DNA of 64,000 bases from Chlorops oryzae (GCA_020466095.1 CM035807.1:79260428-79324427); one strand, 5' to 3'. Counted from the first letter of the stretch, positions 1 through 10,711 are shown. Notes: generated by a model from the letters alone, not told the origin. Program-made: numbers and translations.

Positions 1-1396
1 AATGTAGAACATACGCGATGAATCCAAAATTTATAATTAAAGTTCATGAAAAATTATATTTTGAACTAATCCGTTCATGTCGAGTCTTCTTATTCAGTAC
101 AAAAGGGGCTGTAATTCGAAATTTTCGGTCGTCGAATTTTCGCGGAAAAATTCCATCTTTCTTGTGAAAACTCCTATTGTTATTTTTTCCCTAAAAAACA
201 AGATACTTGGAAATGGTTTCATCGTTGAATACATATCTTTCATATCCTTTATTTGTTGACAAGAAATATTTGAGAATTTCCACATTTCGTGTTAGATTTC
301 CAAAGATCCTTAGGCTATTTCATCTCACGCATTGCAGTTCCATTTTGAAATTTATCCTTCTATTTCAGTGCAAAAATAATTGCCTTCTTCTCCTCAAGAA
401 AATGCAATTTTCCTTTAACTGAAATTTCAATTGCAGACTTCCCCTCGAAGCGAAATTTCTTTGCTAGCCTTTTTTCCTCTTTCAATGTCTGCAACTTTGT
501 CGGTTGACAACAATTTGGCACGATTTCTGTTTGCAATTGAGCGTTAATTGCGCAATCATGAGTTTTTTTTTCTTCTTTTTTTTATACAAGAAAACGTTCG
601 TTTTGTAGCTTCAAGGAAAATGTTTTGTAGCAATTTTAAGAATAATCTGGTAAGAAATTTATTCTTAATATTGAATACGGCTAAAGTGTGAATGTAGGTA
701 GCACGTTCTCTCTTCTCATTTCATTTTATTTACTGATTTCCAACACACGATAAATAAAAATCCAAAAAATAAAATGAAAAATAAAAAATTGATGCTAGAT
801 ACTGATTATATAATTATATATAAGTATATACATATTTATATATAATTATAATTCAAACAAAATCGATTGAATTAATTTTTCGCACACATAACATTTAATT
901 CCTCTTTAATTAAACAATCAAACACAAAACCTCAATAAAATTGCAATCAAATTAAATGTCGAAAGTGTTTTCCTCGAATAGCTGTTAATCGCCAAGCGGT
1001 CGCCATAAATAAAACATTAATCAACACGAGAAAGATCACAACTGAGGATACTTTCCACAAATTAATTCCATTGAAACTGTTGGTTTAACACACAATGTCG
1101 AATAATTCGCTTTATTTAAGGATTTTTATATATTTTCCTGAAAGTTCGCAAATGTTTTTCCAACCGCAAATGGAATTTTTCAGATTCGAAAAATCGGAAA
1201 TGAAAATTAAAATCTCATTCCTCCAACTCGCACCAAGTCGCTCGGAGGACGTCTCAACAGAATTTTAGGTAAATTTAATTTCTTTCTTTATATTTTTCTG
1301 ATTATTAGCATAAATTTTTGTCCATTTTGAGACTGGGGACATTTTTTAAATGTAAGTGAAAATAAATAATTCAAATTCGCAGCAAGTAATTAATCA
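1..1396. other. AT-rich non-coding stretch
   Basis: I see no gene here. The short open frames are AT-driven and carry no recognisable domain. 779-900 is a very AT-rich tract with TATATA runs. No terminal repeats or tRNA-like boxes were spotted. Confidence 0.6.
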
Positions 1397-1787
1397 TTTT
1401 TATACCCGACACACTCTGTGTCGAGGGTATATTGCGTTTGTGCAGTTGTGTGAACACCCAGAACCACTCGAGATAGACCATAAAACATGAGTATAGAAAT
1501 GATAAGCGCCACCTGGAGATTCGATTTAGCCATGTCCGTCTGTCTATCGTATCTATCTGTCTGTCCATCTGTCTGTCTGTCCGTGTACAGTTTTCTTATC
1601 GAAACAGTTGATCAATCCTCACGAAATTTGTTGTGCGTGTTCACGGGGACATGTGTAAGAACAAGTTCTAAAATGGACCGGATCTGTCCAATATTAAGGG
1701 TACTTCCAGTACTAAGGACTGTCTAGAACATCCCAAAAACTATCACAATACAGATTTTTTCGAAATATTTCAATTACATTTTTTATA

Positions 1788-3082
1788 ACAGATTGGCTGA
1801 TAAGTCCCCGGTCTAACAAAGAAAAACACATTTTTTTGTCAAAATTCGTTTTTATTATTCAACATAGTTCCCTTCAAGAGCGATACAACGATTATAACGA
1901 CCTTCCAATTTTTTGATACCATTTTGATAGTACACCTTCGGTTTTGCCTCAAAATAGGCCTCAGTTTCGGCGATCACCTCTTCATTGCAGCCAAATTTTT
2001 TCCCTGCGAGCATCGTTTTGAGGTCTGAGAACAAGAAAAAGTCGCTGGGGGCCAGATCTGGAGAATACGGTGGGTGGGGAAGCAATTCGAAGCCTAATTC
2101 ATGAATTTTTGCCATCGTTCTCAATGACTTGTGGCACGGTGCATTATCTTGGTGGAACAACACTTTTTTCTTCTTCATATGGGCCCGTTTTGCCGCGATT
2201 TCGACCCTCAAACGCTCCAATAACGACATATAATAGTCACTGTTGATGGTTTTTTCCCTTCTCAAGATAATCGATAAAAATTATTCCATGCCCATCCCAA
2301 AAAACAGAGGCCATTACTTTGCCAGCGGACTTTTGAGTCTTTCCACGCTTCGGAGACGGTTCACCGATCGCTGTCCACTCAGCCGACTGTCGATTGGACT
2401 CAGGAGTGTAGTGATAGAGCCATGTTTCATCCATTGTCACATATCGACGCAAAAACTCGGGTGTATTGCGAGTTAACAGCTGCAAACACCGCTCAGAATC
2501 ATCAACACGTTGTTGTTTTTGGTCAAATGTGAGCTCGCGCGGCACCCATTTTGCACAGAGCTTTTTCATATCCAAATATTGATGAATGATATGACCAACA
2601 CGTTCCTTTGATATCTTTAAGGCCTCTGCTATCTCGATCAACTTCATTTTACGGTCATTCAAAATCATTTTGTGAATTTTTTTTGATGTTTTCGTCGGTA
2701 ACCACCTCTTTCGGGCGTCCACTGCGTTCACCGTCCTCCGTGCTCATTTCACCACGCTTGAATTTTGCATACCAATCAATTATTGTTGATTTTCCTGGGG
2801 CAGAGTCCGGAAACTCATTATGAAGCCAAGTTTTTGCTTCCACTGTATTTTTTCCCTTCAGAAAACAGTATTTTATCAAAACACGAAATTCCTTTTTTTC
2901 CATTTTTTTCACAATAACAAAAGTTGCTTCACAAAAGACGCTCTATCTCACAAACTAATTGACTTACAGACGTCAAATTTTGACACGAATCATTTGAAGA
3001 TTGCCACTATATAAAAATAATATGCATTTAATACTAGCTACGCCATCTATGTGTCAGACCGGGGACTTATCAGCCAACCTGT
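1788..3082 (-). mobile_element. irritans-type mariner (Himar1-like), 1295 bp
   Basis: This is a full-length mariner. Terminal inverted repeats of about 28 bp at 1788-1815 and 3055-3082 begin ACAGRTTGGCTGATAAGTCC and differ at position 5 only (A on the left, G on the right). A TA duplication flanks both ends (1786-1787 and 3083-3084). Length and ends match the irritans subfamily, which includes Himar1. The transposase on the minus strand has two frameshifts, so this copy is not autonomous. The ends are intact and could in principle still be recognised by a transposase supplied from elsewhere. Confidence 0.95.
1855..2903 (-). pseudogene. mariner transposase, two frameshifts
   Basis: Cut-and-paste transposase of the mariner DD34D class, very close to Himar1 (family length 348 aa). 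Reading begins at MEKKEF (2903) and ends at GNYVE with a stop at 1857-1855. The three catalytic aspartates are present in VTMDETW, HQDNAPCH and SPDLAPSD, with 34 residues between the second and third. Two single-base insertions break the frame, both in A runs on the coding strand: after the DENIKK segment (T run 2677-2684 on the plus strand) and after YLEKGK (T run 2250-2255). The span of 1049 nt equals 348 codons plus stop plus two bases, which fits two insertions and no other indel. This is a recently inactivated copy. Confidence 0.93.
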
Positions 3083-3250
3083 TATTACAGCCTCTGGCGA
3101 AATTCCCGACTTTTCAAAAGTGGGCGTGGCAAAAGGGCTGTGTCGTTATGGTCGCTATTTTAATGCTTTTTTAAAAAATGTTCAAACTTATGTAGCTAAC
3201 CGGGTATTGTATTTTCAGGTTCGCCTGACTATAACACCCTCACTTGTTTT

Positions 3251-4010
3251 TATTTCCCACTTGTCCTTGGGAAACAAATGTAGGTACCTACTTTACATTT
3301 CGATGAACAATTTTGTCCTTTCCGAATTGTTGCACGTGGCCAACCGCTCCTTAATATCAATTATGTTATTTTTCACCCAACAAGTTTTTTTTTCATTTGG
3401 AATTTTTCATGCTAATTTCGTATGTTTGTTTTTGTCTATTTGTTTCTTTTTGTTATTCTTTTATATTTTGTTTTCCTTTGAAGGCTGAAAAACTTTGTAA
3501 GCTTTAAATGTACTGCTCAAATTGGACTTTTTAAAAACGTATTTTCAGCTTTTTAGCTTTTTACGACCATAAATTTAATTGGAATTCAAATGTAAATTGG
3601 AATTTCTTAGGAAAAAAGAACTTGAAAAGAACTTTCCGAAATGCTTCATATGAACTTTATTCAGCCTCGTTAACGAATAAAATTTAAAGCGCTCTTTGGA
3701 ATGTCTTAATTGGAACTTTGCACAAAAATCACTATCTTTTGAATAAATATTCATTGATATTTTACATTGAATGCTTTTTATTTTAATTTTTATTCAGTTA
3801 GTCACTTTAGGACAAGCAAAATTCATTCATTGATTCAATTCAGATATATTCTGCAGAAGTCTTTAAGATATTTTTATAGAATAAAACCAGCAAGTTGGGT
3901 TTTATAAATATTTTCCGAATTTTTTCGATAGGTACTAGAAGGCTTTGAGCCCCCCATATATCAGACATGATTACTTTGATTTTGTTAATCGAACTCGAGT
4001 TCCCGGCGGG
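3251..4010. other. Non-coding stretch
   Basis: AT-rich intergenic DNA between the family A repeat and the reverse transcriptase fragment. I see no coding potential or terminal repeats. Confidence 0.5.
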
Positions 4011-4017
4011 CCCACAC

Positions 4018-4210
4018 AGCACCACCGACGGAATTTACGCCGCTCGGCTTTTAATGGAAAAACACCGCGAAAAACGATTACCAAGTGGTAATACCACTTC
4101 ATATGACCTTCCTTGATTTATAAAAGGCAATTGATCGCGTTCCTCATGACCTCATCTGGTATGCTTTGAGAATACATCTAGTGCCGGAAGAGCTTATTAT
4201 GTGGGCATAA
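4018..4210 (+). pseudogene. non-LTR reverse transcriptase fragment
   Basis: A relic of a retrotransposon reverse transcriptase. The frame from 4018 reads STTDGIYAARLLMEKHREKR. After a small indel, the frame from 4103 reads FLDL-stop-KAIDRVPHDLIWYALR and then VPEELIMWA. The FLDL..AxDRVPH block is RT motif A, where the first D binds metal. Such wording is common in RTE-like and related LINE elements. The in-frame TAA inside motif A and the frame change show it is dead. Only about 60 codons survive and neither element end was found. Confidence 0.85.
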
Positions 4211-4343
4211 AAACAAATTCCTCATGCGGAGTGGGTCTGTCTGTATGCTTAGATCTGCAAAACTAGACTAGCGATTTTGATGCGACTTTTTTAATAGAGA
4301 GAGTGATTCAAGAGAAAAGTTTACATGTTTTATATGTACATGC

Positions 4344-4550
4344 TAGGCATGCCAATTAAAAAAATAGTAATATATCGTTAAATTCGTAGAAAAAATCGGA
4401 CTAAATCGTTTAAATCTGTTAAATCGTTTAGTGGAAGTTAAAATATATGGATGTGTTAATCAAACTTTTGTTGAATAGCCAAGAAAACCACCGGGACTAA
4501 TTCCGGGATCCCGGGTTATCCCGGGATATCCCGGGATTCTGACATCCCTA
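4344..4550 (+). mobile_element. hAT-like MITE, 207 bp (copy 1)
   Basis: A short non-coding element starting TAGGCATGCC and ending GACATCCCTA, flanked by a perfect 8-bp duplication GTACATGC (4336-4343 and 4551-4558). The 8-bp duplication and the TAGG ends are hAT hallmarks. Near the right end lie stacked palindromes built on CCCGGGAT. A second copy in the opposite orientation is at 38289-38503. No protein is encoded. Confidence 0.9.
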
Positions 4551-4558
4551 GTACATGC

Positions 4559-4874
4559 GTATTAGAAGAAACAACTTATAATGTGATGTCGTAAATAAAC
4601 ACACTTTTCTTGCGCTTAAATTGCAACCGCTGGCTTAAACCCTCGATATCGATCAAATTAATGTACAACAGAGTTATGTACCTTTAAATGGTGTACAAAA
4701 AAGTCCGGGATTGTATATGTCTATCTCTTAGGGATAACCCACAATAACAATTTTTCCAATGTGCATTTAATAAGAACTTGAGAGAGAGCATGGAAGAATA
4801 TTAAAGAGGTAAAAATAGACCCGCCAAACTATTCATCGCTGCAGAAGAAACTGATGTTTCAAAAATCAATAGCA
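4559..4874. other. Non-coding stretch
   Basis: No gene or repeat recognised. Confidence 0.45.
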
Positions 4875-5054
4875 AACAAGTAAAGAAGTTTACATCGGCT
4901 AAGCCGATTGCACACATACCTTTTCCTCAGCCGTAAATATGTTGAAACATTACCTTAACAAAAATTCCTGCCCTTTTCGTTGTTCTAGCTACACATTATC
5001 TGTGCTTCGATTTAGCTTCACAAACTCGAAATTATCTTTAAGTACAAATTTTTG

Positions 5055-5400
5055 GCGAATGGTGGGCATGGTCAAATTTTAACCGTTAGAGGACATTTTG
5101 TCTAGCAGCGAAATACTCAATTCAAAATAGTGAAAATCAAATTTTTGCAAATTTCGCGAATGGTGGTCCTGATCAAATTTTAACCCTTAGAGGACATTTT
5201 GTTTAGCTGCGAAATACTCAATTCAAAATAGTGAAAACCAAATTTTCACGAATTTCGCGGATGGTGGTCTTGATCAAATTTTAACCGTTAGAGGACATTT
5301 TGTTTAGCTGCAAAATACTCAATTCAAAATAGTGAAAATCAAATTTTTGCGAATTTCGCGAATGGTGGTCAAATTTTAACCTTAAGTGACGACTTTATTT
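5055..5400 (+). repeat. 101-bp tandem repeat, about 3.4 units
   Basis: Units begin with GCGAATGGTGG-like sequence at 5055, 5156, 5257 and 5358, a constant 101-bp spacing; the last unit is partial and diverged. Each holds TCAAATTTTAACC, GAGGACATTTTG and ATACTCAATTCAAAATAGTG. It lies in the centre of the family C element, as central repeats do in DINE-1 elements. Confidence 0.9.
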
Positions 5401-5799
5401 GGCGGCAAAATACACAACCAGAAGAAGCAAAAAAAAAAATCATTTTTGTATTCAGATATGAGAATAAGAGAAAGAGTGTTTTTTTTCTAATGTGTAGGAT
5501 GATGACCATAAATATAGCGATGTCGCAATTTTTTTTCAGCGAAAGCTTAAGTCTACATAGTAGCTATACACACACAAAATTTCAATAAGCTGGGATGTAT
5601 AGTAAAAAACTTATCCACGAAAAACGTTAAAAATCGTGATTTTTGAAACTTCTGAACCACTTCCGCCGACCCAAGAAGGGACTACGAAAAAAATTTGTTT
5701 GCAGTTTTTCGGACATTTACCTGGTTGAAGTCCATGCCAAATTTCAATATGATATCTTTCATGGCTTAGGAGTAAATTACGAAAAACTAAAGTGTGACC

Positions 5800-5850
<51 letters not shown>
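5800..5850 (+). repeat. (ACAG)n microsatellite
   Basis: About twelve uninterrupted ACAG units directly before the ATGGCTAGATCG core. Mini-me elements in Diptera are known to seed GTCY/GACA microsatellites at this position. Confidence 0.95.
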
Positions 5851-5851
<1 letters not shown>

Positions 5852-5984
5852 TGGCTAGATCGATTCCTCTTGTCACCCTGATCAAGAATATATATATATG
5901 TCTATATCTACCGCGACTCCTTTGGTATGTTACATACACCGTGCCAAACTTAATATACCCTTTCCTTCGGAAAAGGTATAAAAA

Positions 5985-6757
5985 TATGCAGCTCTCTTTC
6001 CACCAGTCTTTCTCTCTCTTTTTCTTGACGTGCGTAATGTAACGAACAACTAAATTTTTTTGGAAATAGAGTTGCGCATACGTTAGGTACTAAAACTAAA
6101 AATGAGTCGAAGGGACTTAATATCAAGGTTTAGGGGCATGAAAAATAGATGTTGGCCGACAGTCAGACCTTCTGGATATGCACGGAAAAGTTTGATAAGA
6201 ATCGGTCCATCCGTTTCAATGGAGTTTGGTTAAATTGTTAAATACGCGTTGGAAAAAATTAAATAAAAAGGCGTCCGTTTTTTTTTTTTTTTTTTCTTTC
6301 TTTTCTTTCAACTAAATGACAGCAGGCATGGAAAATGTTTGAAAAATGAGAGAAGCTTTGTAACCCAGTTCATGTAGAAACTTATTCATTTCCATGTTTT
6401 GCTATTATTTATTATTGCGATCGCAACGTACGGCCCTTTCAAAAGTTTGATAAAATTTCCTCGTTCTGAAATATTACCCTTCGAAATCACTGACTTAAAT
6501 TAATATAACAGTGTCATCGTTTTTCATTTTTCCACTCGTGATTTTATGCTTGTTAATGCCTTGTCATATGTGACAAAAATGATGCCGAGAATAATGAGAC
6601 TATAGAATTGAAGAATGTGGCGGCATCCATAATCAAAAGCTAACAAAAACCAAGCGTCAATATATTCCATTAAATCACCTTACGACATGAAAGACCGATG
6701 GTTCACTCCTTACTTTTTATCATGAATTTCAAATTTTAAGCATAAGAGCAAAAAAAA
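5985..6757. other. Non-coding stretch
   Basis: AT-rich DNA with a T run at 6277-6295. The phrase AATCGGTCCATCCGTTTCAA (about 6202-6221) resembles sequence shared by fly interspersed repeats, so part of 6050-6240 may be an old repeat tail. No gene seen. Confidence 0.45.
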
Positions 6758-7567
6758 ACAAGTAAGGGTGTTATAGTAAGGCGAGCCTGACAATAGAATA
6801 CCCGACACATACACACATGTTCAAATAATTTTTAATATCAAGAAGTGTTTAAGAGCATAAGGGGCCCCATATACCGACTTTTGATAGATTTCTTTATGAA
6901 AACTGCTCCTTTGCCACGCCCACTTTTCCAATTTTTGTTGAACTATAATCGGAGGCTTAAATATACGCTCAAATTTTAAGTTTTATTAGAATAATTCAAA
7001 AAAGTCCGATTTAAAGGCAGTTTTGGGATTTTTGTGACAGACCCTAGTACTGGAGGTACCATTAAAAATGGACCGATCAAGGAAATTTTTTGGAAGGATG
7101 TTTAAGGCTACAAAGGAATCATAAGTGCCAAATTTCGTTCAAGTCCTATTTGAATTTCGGTTGTAGGAGACAATTTTCGAAAACCGCCCTTCTGCCACGC
7201 CCACTTTTTTAATTTTTGAAAATAATACTACTGGCCTTTAAATATGAATAAAATATCAAATTTCATCAAAATAGTACTGGAGGTACCCCTAAAAATGGTG
7301 CGATCGGGTCCACTCTCGAACTTGTTCTTACTCATGTCCCCGTGAGCACGCATATCAAATTTTGTCGAGATAGCTCAACTCCTTCGATAAGAAATCTGTA
7401 TACAAACAGACGGACAGACAGACGGACATGTCTAAATCGAATCTCCTGGTGACGCTGATCATTTCTATATATATTTTGTATGGTCTATCTCGACTGGTTC
7501 TGGGTGTTACACACAACCACACAAACGAAATATACCCTCGACACAGAGTGTGTCGGGTATAAAAAAA
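6758..7567 (+). mobile_element. Family A DINE/mini-me-like element (best copy)
   Basis: The most complete family A copy. It starts AACAAGTAAGGGTGTTATAG with a CAGGC/GCCTG-type hairpin and ATACCCGACACA, and carries two GCCACGCCCAC blocks. Then come a short GACA/GACG run, the core GGACATGTCTAAATCGAATC, GTGACGCTGATCATTTC and TATATAT. It ends TGTGTCGGGTAT plus an A run. The 5' ATACCCGACACA and 3' TGTGTCGGGTAT form a subterminal inverted repeat. Confidence 0.78.
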
Positions 7568-8059
7568 TTAAAATCTCTCTTGGAACTTTCTCAAGGTTAT
7601 TAAGCATTAAGGGAATAAACTGTGTACATATGTATGCTCACATTAACATGATTTTATCGTTTAATATTATTTTTTTATGAATGCTGAGCACAGTGGAAAA
7701 TCACAAACTACAAAGAACAGAAATGGGAGACGACAGTCGAGGTTGGTTAAGTACCTACATTTTCTCAAAGGATAACATTAAGCACTGCGTATGAGCAACG
7801 TCCATACAAGCCCAGTTGTAAAAATATTCATGAAAGATGCATGAATCATGCCTCCTAAGAGTTTTTAGCATGCATGCCAACCTTCCATTCCTATTCATTT
7901 CTTTTTCTAAAGGCTTGTCATAGGAAATCATGCATAGACGAATAATGTTTTATCAATGCTTGGGAACCCATGAAATATGTGTTCCCTACCCACGAATGGT
8001 TCAACAATGTTATTTTGTTTTTTAAAAATGAAATAAAATTAGAAAAAAAATTTTATTTT

Positions 8060-8290
8060 TAATGTTTTGTTATTTTTTTCTTCTTATTTTGCTTTTTTTC
8101 TTTATTTAAAAACTTTTTACTTTTCAAACTTTTTTTTATTTTTTTCGTCTCGTCCGAGAATCGAACCACTAACCGCTCGGTTGGTAAGTCGGAGTCTTTA
8201 CACTGTACAGACAAATTAAATTTTCTTGTCAAAACGCTAACTTGAGTTTTTGGTTGCTCAAATTTGTTTTGAAACGCGCGCATAGAATTT
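8060..8290 (-). repeat. tRNA-like SINE module F (copy 1)
   Basis: On the minus strand there is an RNA polymerase III B-box-like GGTTCGATTC (around 8157-8166) preceded by an A-box-like region with ACTTACCAACCGAGCGGTTAG. The flank holds GTTTTGACAAGAAAATTTAA and TTGAGTTTTTGGTTGC. A second copy with the same order of parts is at 51735-51960. It looks like a tRNA-derived repeat, not a functional tRNA: the cloverleaf does not close. Confidence 0.55.
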
Positions 8291-8429
8291 TCAAAGAAAA
8301 AAAATTTAATTTCAACAAATATTTAAAAAAATATTAAAATGCTATACAATTATAAAAAAAAATATTTTGTTGCAAGATTTTGTATTAAAACAATTGAATT
8401 AAAGTGTAGAAATAAAAAAAAACTTAGGT

Positions 8430-8560
8430 AGTTAAAAAGAAATTCCTCTCAACAGAGCCAGGGCTCGAACCCGGGTCAGTCGGCTGCAAGACTCAACATT
8501 TAAGCACTAGGCTAGCTTCCCTCAGGCGGCGTGGTGATCATAATGTGAACATGAAATCCA
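8430..8560 (-). repeat. tRNA-like SINE module G (copy 1)
   Basis: On the minus strand the B-box-like GGGTTCGAGCCCTGGC (about 8465-8480) follows an A-box-like GCTAGCCTAGTGCTTAAATG. A related module lies at 53965-54110, sharing GAGCCAGGG.TCGAACCC and the flank GATCAKAATGYGAAC. tRNA-derived SINE head is the best reading. Confidence 0.55.
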
Positions 8561-8990
8561 CGCATCATGCATGATTATCAATGCATGAATCATGAATGCT
8601 ACGGGCATGCATGATTTCATGCATGCTTCATTTTCCAACTGGGAGTGAACGGTTCCACTGATTCACGTTGCGCATACGTACATAGCTTGCGTCATAAACT
8701 GAGTTCAGAAGTTCTTAACCTCCATTGGATGTTTGTTATGTGCACATAAGTTTCGGTGCAGAAACCGCATTGTCTTTTTAGTGATAAAAGTTTTTTTGCA
8801 AAGATTATTTCATTTTTTTTTTTTACCTTATACTTTGAGTAACTCAAGTGAATGGAAAACATTCGATATTAATGTAAGTACATTAATGTGCTTCGTATCA
8901 AATAAAATTAAAATAAAAAAATGGTCTTTGTATCAATATCAATTGAGTCCATGGCCGCTTTTAGGTTTGCCTTACATTTGCACTGTCTTA

Positions 8991-9468
8991 GAGGCCGTTT
9001 CCACTATAGCCGCATCTTGCTTTCGCATCTTCAAGATGCGAATTTTTGAGATTGCTGTTTCCACTAGCATTTTGCATTTAGCATCTTTCAAATCACCTGA
9101 TTTTTGTTTACAATCGATATTCGCATGTCCAGCTCACTCGCTCGCCTTCATTGTATTCATTGAAACAAAGGAATTTAATAAATTGTATTACAATTTGAAA
9201 TCGTTTTCTTGCATTTCTTCTTGGTTTCCACCGCCATCCCTGCTGAAAATTTCTGATATGCTGGTTATTCGCATATGTTTCAATAGATATGTGCTGTTTA
9301 AATCGATAGATAATCGGAAAAATATCGCATTTTCTTCGCATCTTTCACAGATGCGAAAAAGATGAGGTTCAGCATACAACAACAATTGCATGTTTATTAA
9401 TACGGCATCTTTTCGCATCTGCCAAAATGCTGAAAGATTCAGGATGCGGCTATAGTGGAAACAGCCTC
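8991..9468. mobile_element. Harbinger-like MITE, 478 bp
   Basis: Terminal inverted repeats of about 26 bp, starting GAGGCCGTTTCCACTATAGC on the left and ending with its complement (one difference) on the right at 9468. They are flanked by TTA at 8988-8990 and 9469-9471. A TTA duplication is typical of PIF/Harbinger. Several GCATCTT/AAGATGC palindromes lie inside the ends. The long open frame across it is accidental. Confidence 0.85.
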
Positions 9469-9471
9469 TTA

Positions 9472-10323
9472 GCATCGTTAAGATTAAGCTGGGACTAGAT
9501 TCCGCTTTCCTTTGAAGTTTCAATCTCACTTTTGACTTATTTCTACTATTATTAGGGCGAACGTCATCGCCTTTAATTTCTGGAATGTCTTAAAACTACC
9601 CACTGTGCTAAAGTATATATAAAAATTCTAATGCATAGTCAATAAAGTCAGCATTGAGATCAGCACAATAGACCCATCATGGGTCGCGGTGCTCATCACT
9701 CCTCATTACAATAGTGGGTATGCTACTTTTAATAATAATTGCAGAACTGGGGAGAAGTATTCAATTAATTAAAGGAGACTTTTCCTTCCCAAAAATTATT
9801 CCTTTCAATCACAATTATTTATTCTCCTCGACTGAAGCTGTAAGTTCTTTCATTTGACAGCCTTTATCGCTTTTACCTTTCTTCTGAAATTCCTGCCAAA
9901 CCATCTCAGCTCTTTCAGTAGCCGGAAAAAACTCTGTTAAGGTCCTTTATTGTGATTTTAAATAGTTGTTTGAAGTTAGAATTCTTCGGGGTAGCAATTA
10001 ACACGGATTTCTAGCGATGACTAGATTATCATCTTGTGTGTACACAGCCTTTGCGAGTGTTTTGATCAAAGATTCGCTTCCAAAGATCACTAATCTTAAG
10101 TTGCATGTGATTTAATTAAAATTTTATTGAACCACAAGATTTGATGAAGTTTTGTTGTGTTGGTCGACAAGCTTGAATTAAGAGTTTCATGGAAGAAAAG
10201 GAATTATGCGGTAGAGGCATGTGATAGAGCTCCATGATGAAAATATTATTGATATATATGTATATATACCTTGGATGAGGTTATTTTTTGGGAAAAATTT
10301 ACAAAAAATCTCATCGAGGTACC
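9472..10323. other. Non-coding stretch
   Basis: No gene recognised. A short palindrome GACCCATCATGGGTC lies at about 9670. Nothing else is supportable. Confidence 0.45.
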
Positions 10324-10711
10324 TTTAAAGATAAAAAGGCTATTTTTTCGAAAATAATCAGCTTGTTTTTGTTTCTTGTAGTAGAGACACCTCATTTATT
10401 TATTCCTAAGGCTAAATAGATATTTTTAACGAAAAATTTTAGGAGCAGGATTTCTGTTAAATGTTAGGCAACCCACAGAGAATGAGAGTCAAAATGCTCA
10501 GAATCGAAAATTATTTAAAGATAAAAAGGTCTTAGGCTATTTTTTCGAAAATAATCAGCTTTTTTTTTTCTTGTAGTAGAGACACCTCATTTATTTATTC
10601 CTAAGGCTAAATAGATATTTTTAACGAAAAATTTTAGGAGCAGGATTTCTGTTAAATGTTAGGCAACCCACAGAGAATGAGAGTCAAAATGCTCAGAATC
10701 GAAAATTATTT
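10324..10711 (+). repeat. 190-bp tandem duplication
   Basis: Two head-to-tail copies, 10324-10513 and 10514-10711, from TTTAAAGATAAAAAGG to AATCGAAAATTATTT. The copies are nearly identical. Differences are a TCTTAGGC insertion at the start of copy 2 and a variable T run. The high identity suggests a recent local duplication. Confidence 0.9.

Larger units (their letters stand above)
1397..3250 (-). mobile_element. Family A DINE/mini-me-like element, interrupted
   Basis: This is a family A interspersed repeat in reverse orientation. Its 3' end is at 1397 (reverse complement of the GGGTATAAAA end) and its 5' end at about 3250 (reverse complement of AACAAGTGAGG followed by a GTCAGGC hairpin). 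It holds the diagnostic block of (GACA)-like repeats next to the CATGTCTAAATCGAATC-type core, here read as GTCTGTCTGTCC around 1545-1585. The mariner at 1788-3082 splits it at a TA dinucleotide, so the repeat is older than the mariner. Assignment to the DINE-1/mini-me class rests on architecture known from Diptera; no database search was run. Confidence 0.7.
4875..5984 (+). mobile_element. Family C DINE/mini-me-like element
   Basis: It begins AACAAGTAAAG, followed at once by the palindrome ATCGGCTAAGCCGAT (4891-4905), which would fold into a hairpin. It contains 101-bp tandem repeats, then a (GACA)n tract, then the core ATGGCTAGATCGATTC, a GATCAAGAATATATATA segment, and ends GGTATAAAAAT near 5984. 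The order of parts is the same as in families A and B although the body sequence differs. This matches DINE-1/mini-me non-autonomous elements (Helitron-related) by architecture. Confidence 0.75.
7811..8643. mobile_element. 833-bp element with CCCAGTTG ends
   Basis: Imperfect terminal inverted repeats: CCCAGTTGTAAAAAT at 7811 and, at the right end, the reverse complement of CCCAGTTGGAAAATG finishing at 8643. Both ends are followed inwards by CATGCATG-rich palindromic sequence (7830-7880 and 8555-8630). No clear target duplication is visible. The interior carries two tRNA-like modules (8060-8290 and 8430-8560). The superfamily is not settled. Confidence 0.55.

Noticed and set aside
8140..8210. 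tRNA gene
   Set aside because: A B box is present, but acceptor and anticodon arms do not pair; a tRNA-derived SINE fits better. The same holds for 8455-8530, 32270-32400, 51790-51880 and 53985-54070.
8733..9365. 210-residue open frame on the plus strand
   Set aside because: It runs into the Harbinger-like MITE at 8991-9468 and has no domain; an accidental frame.
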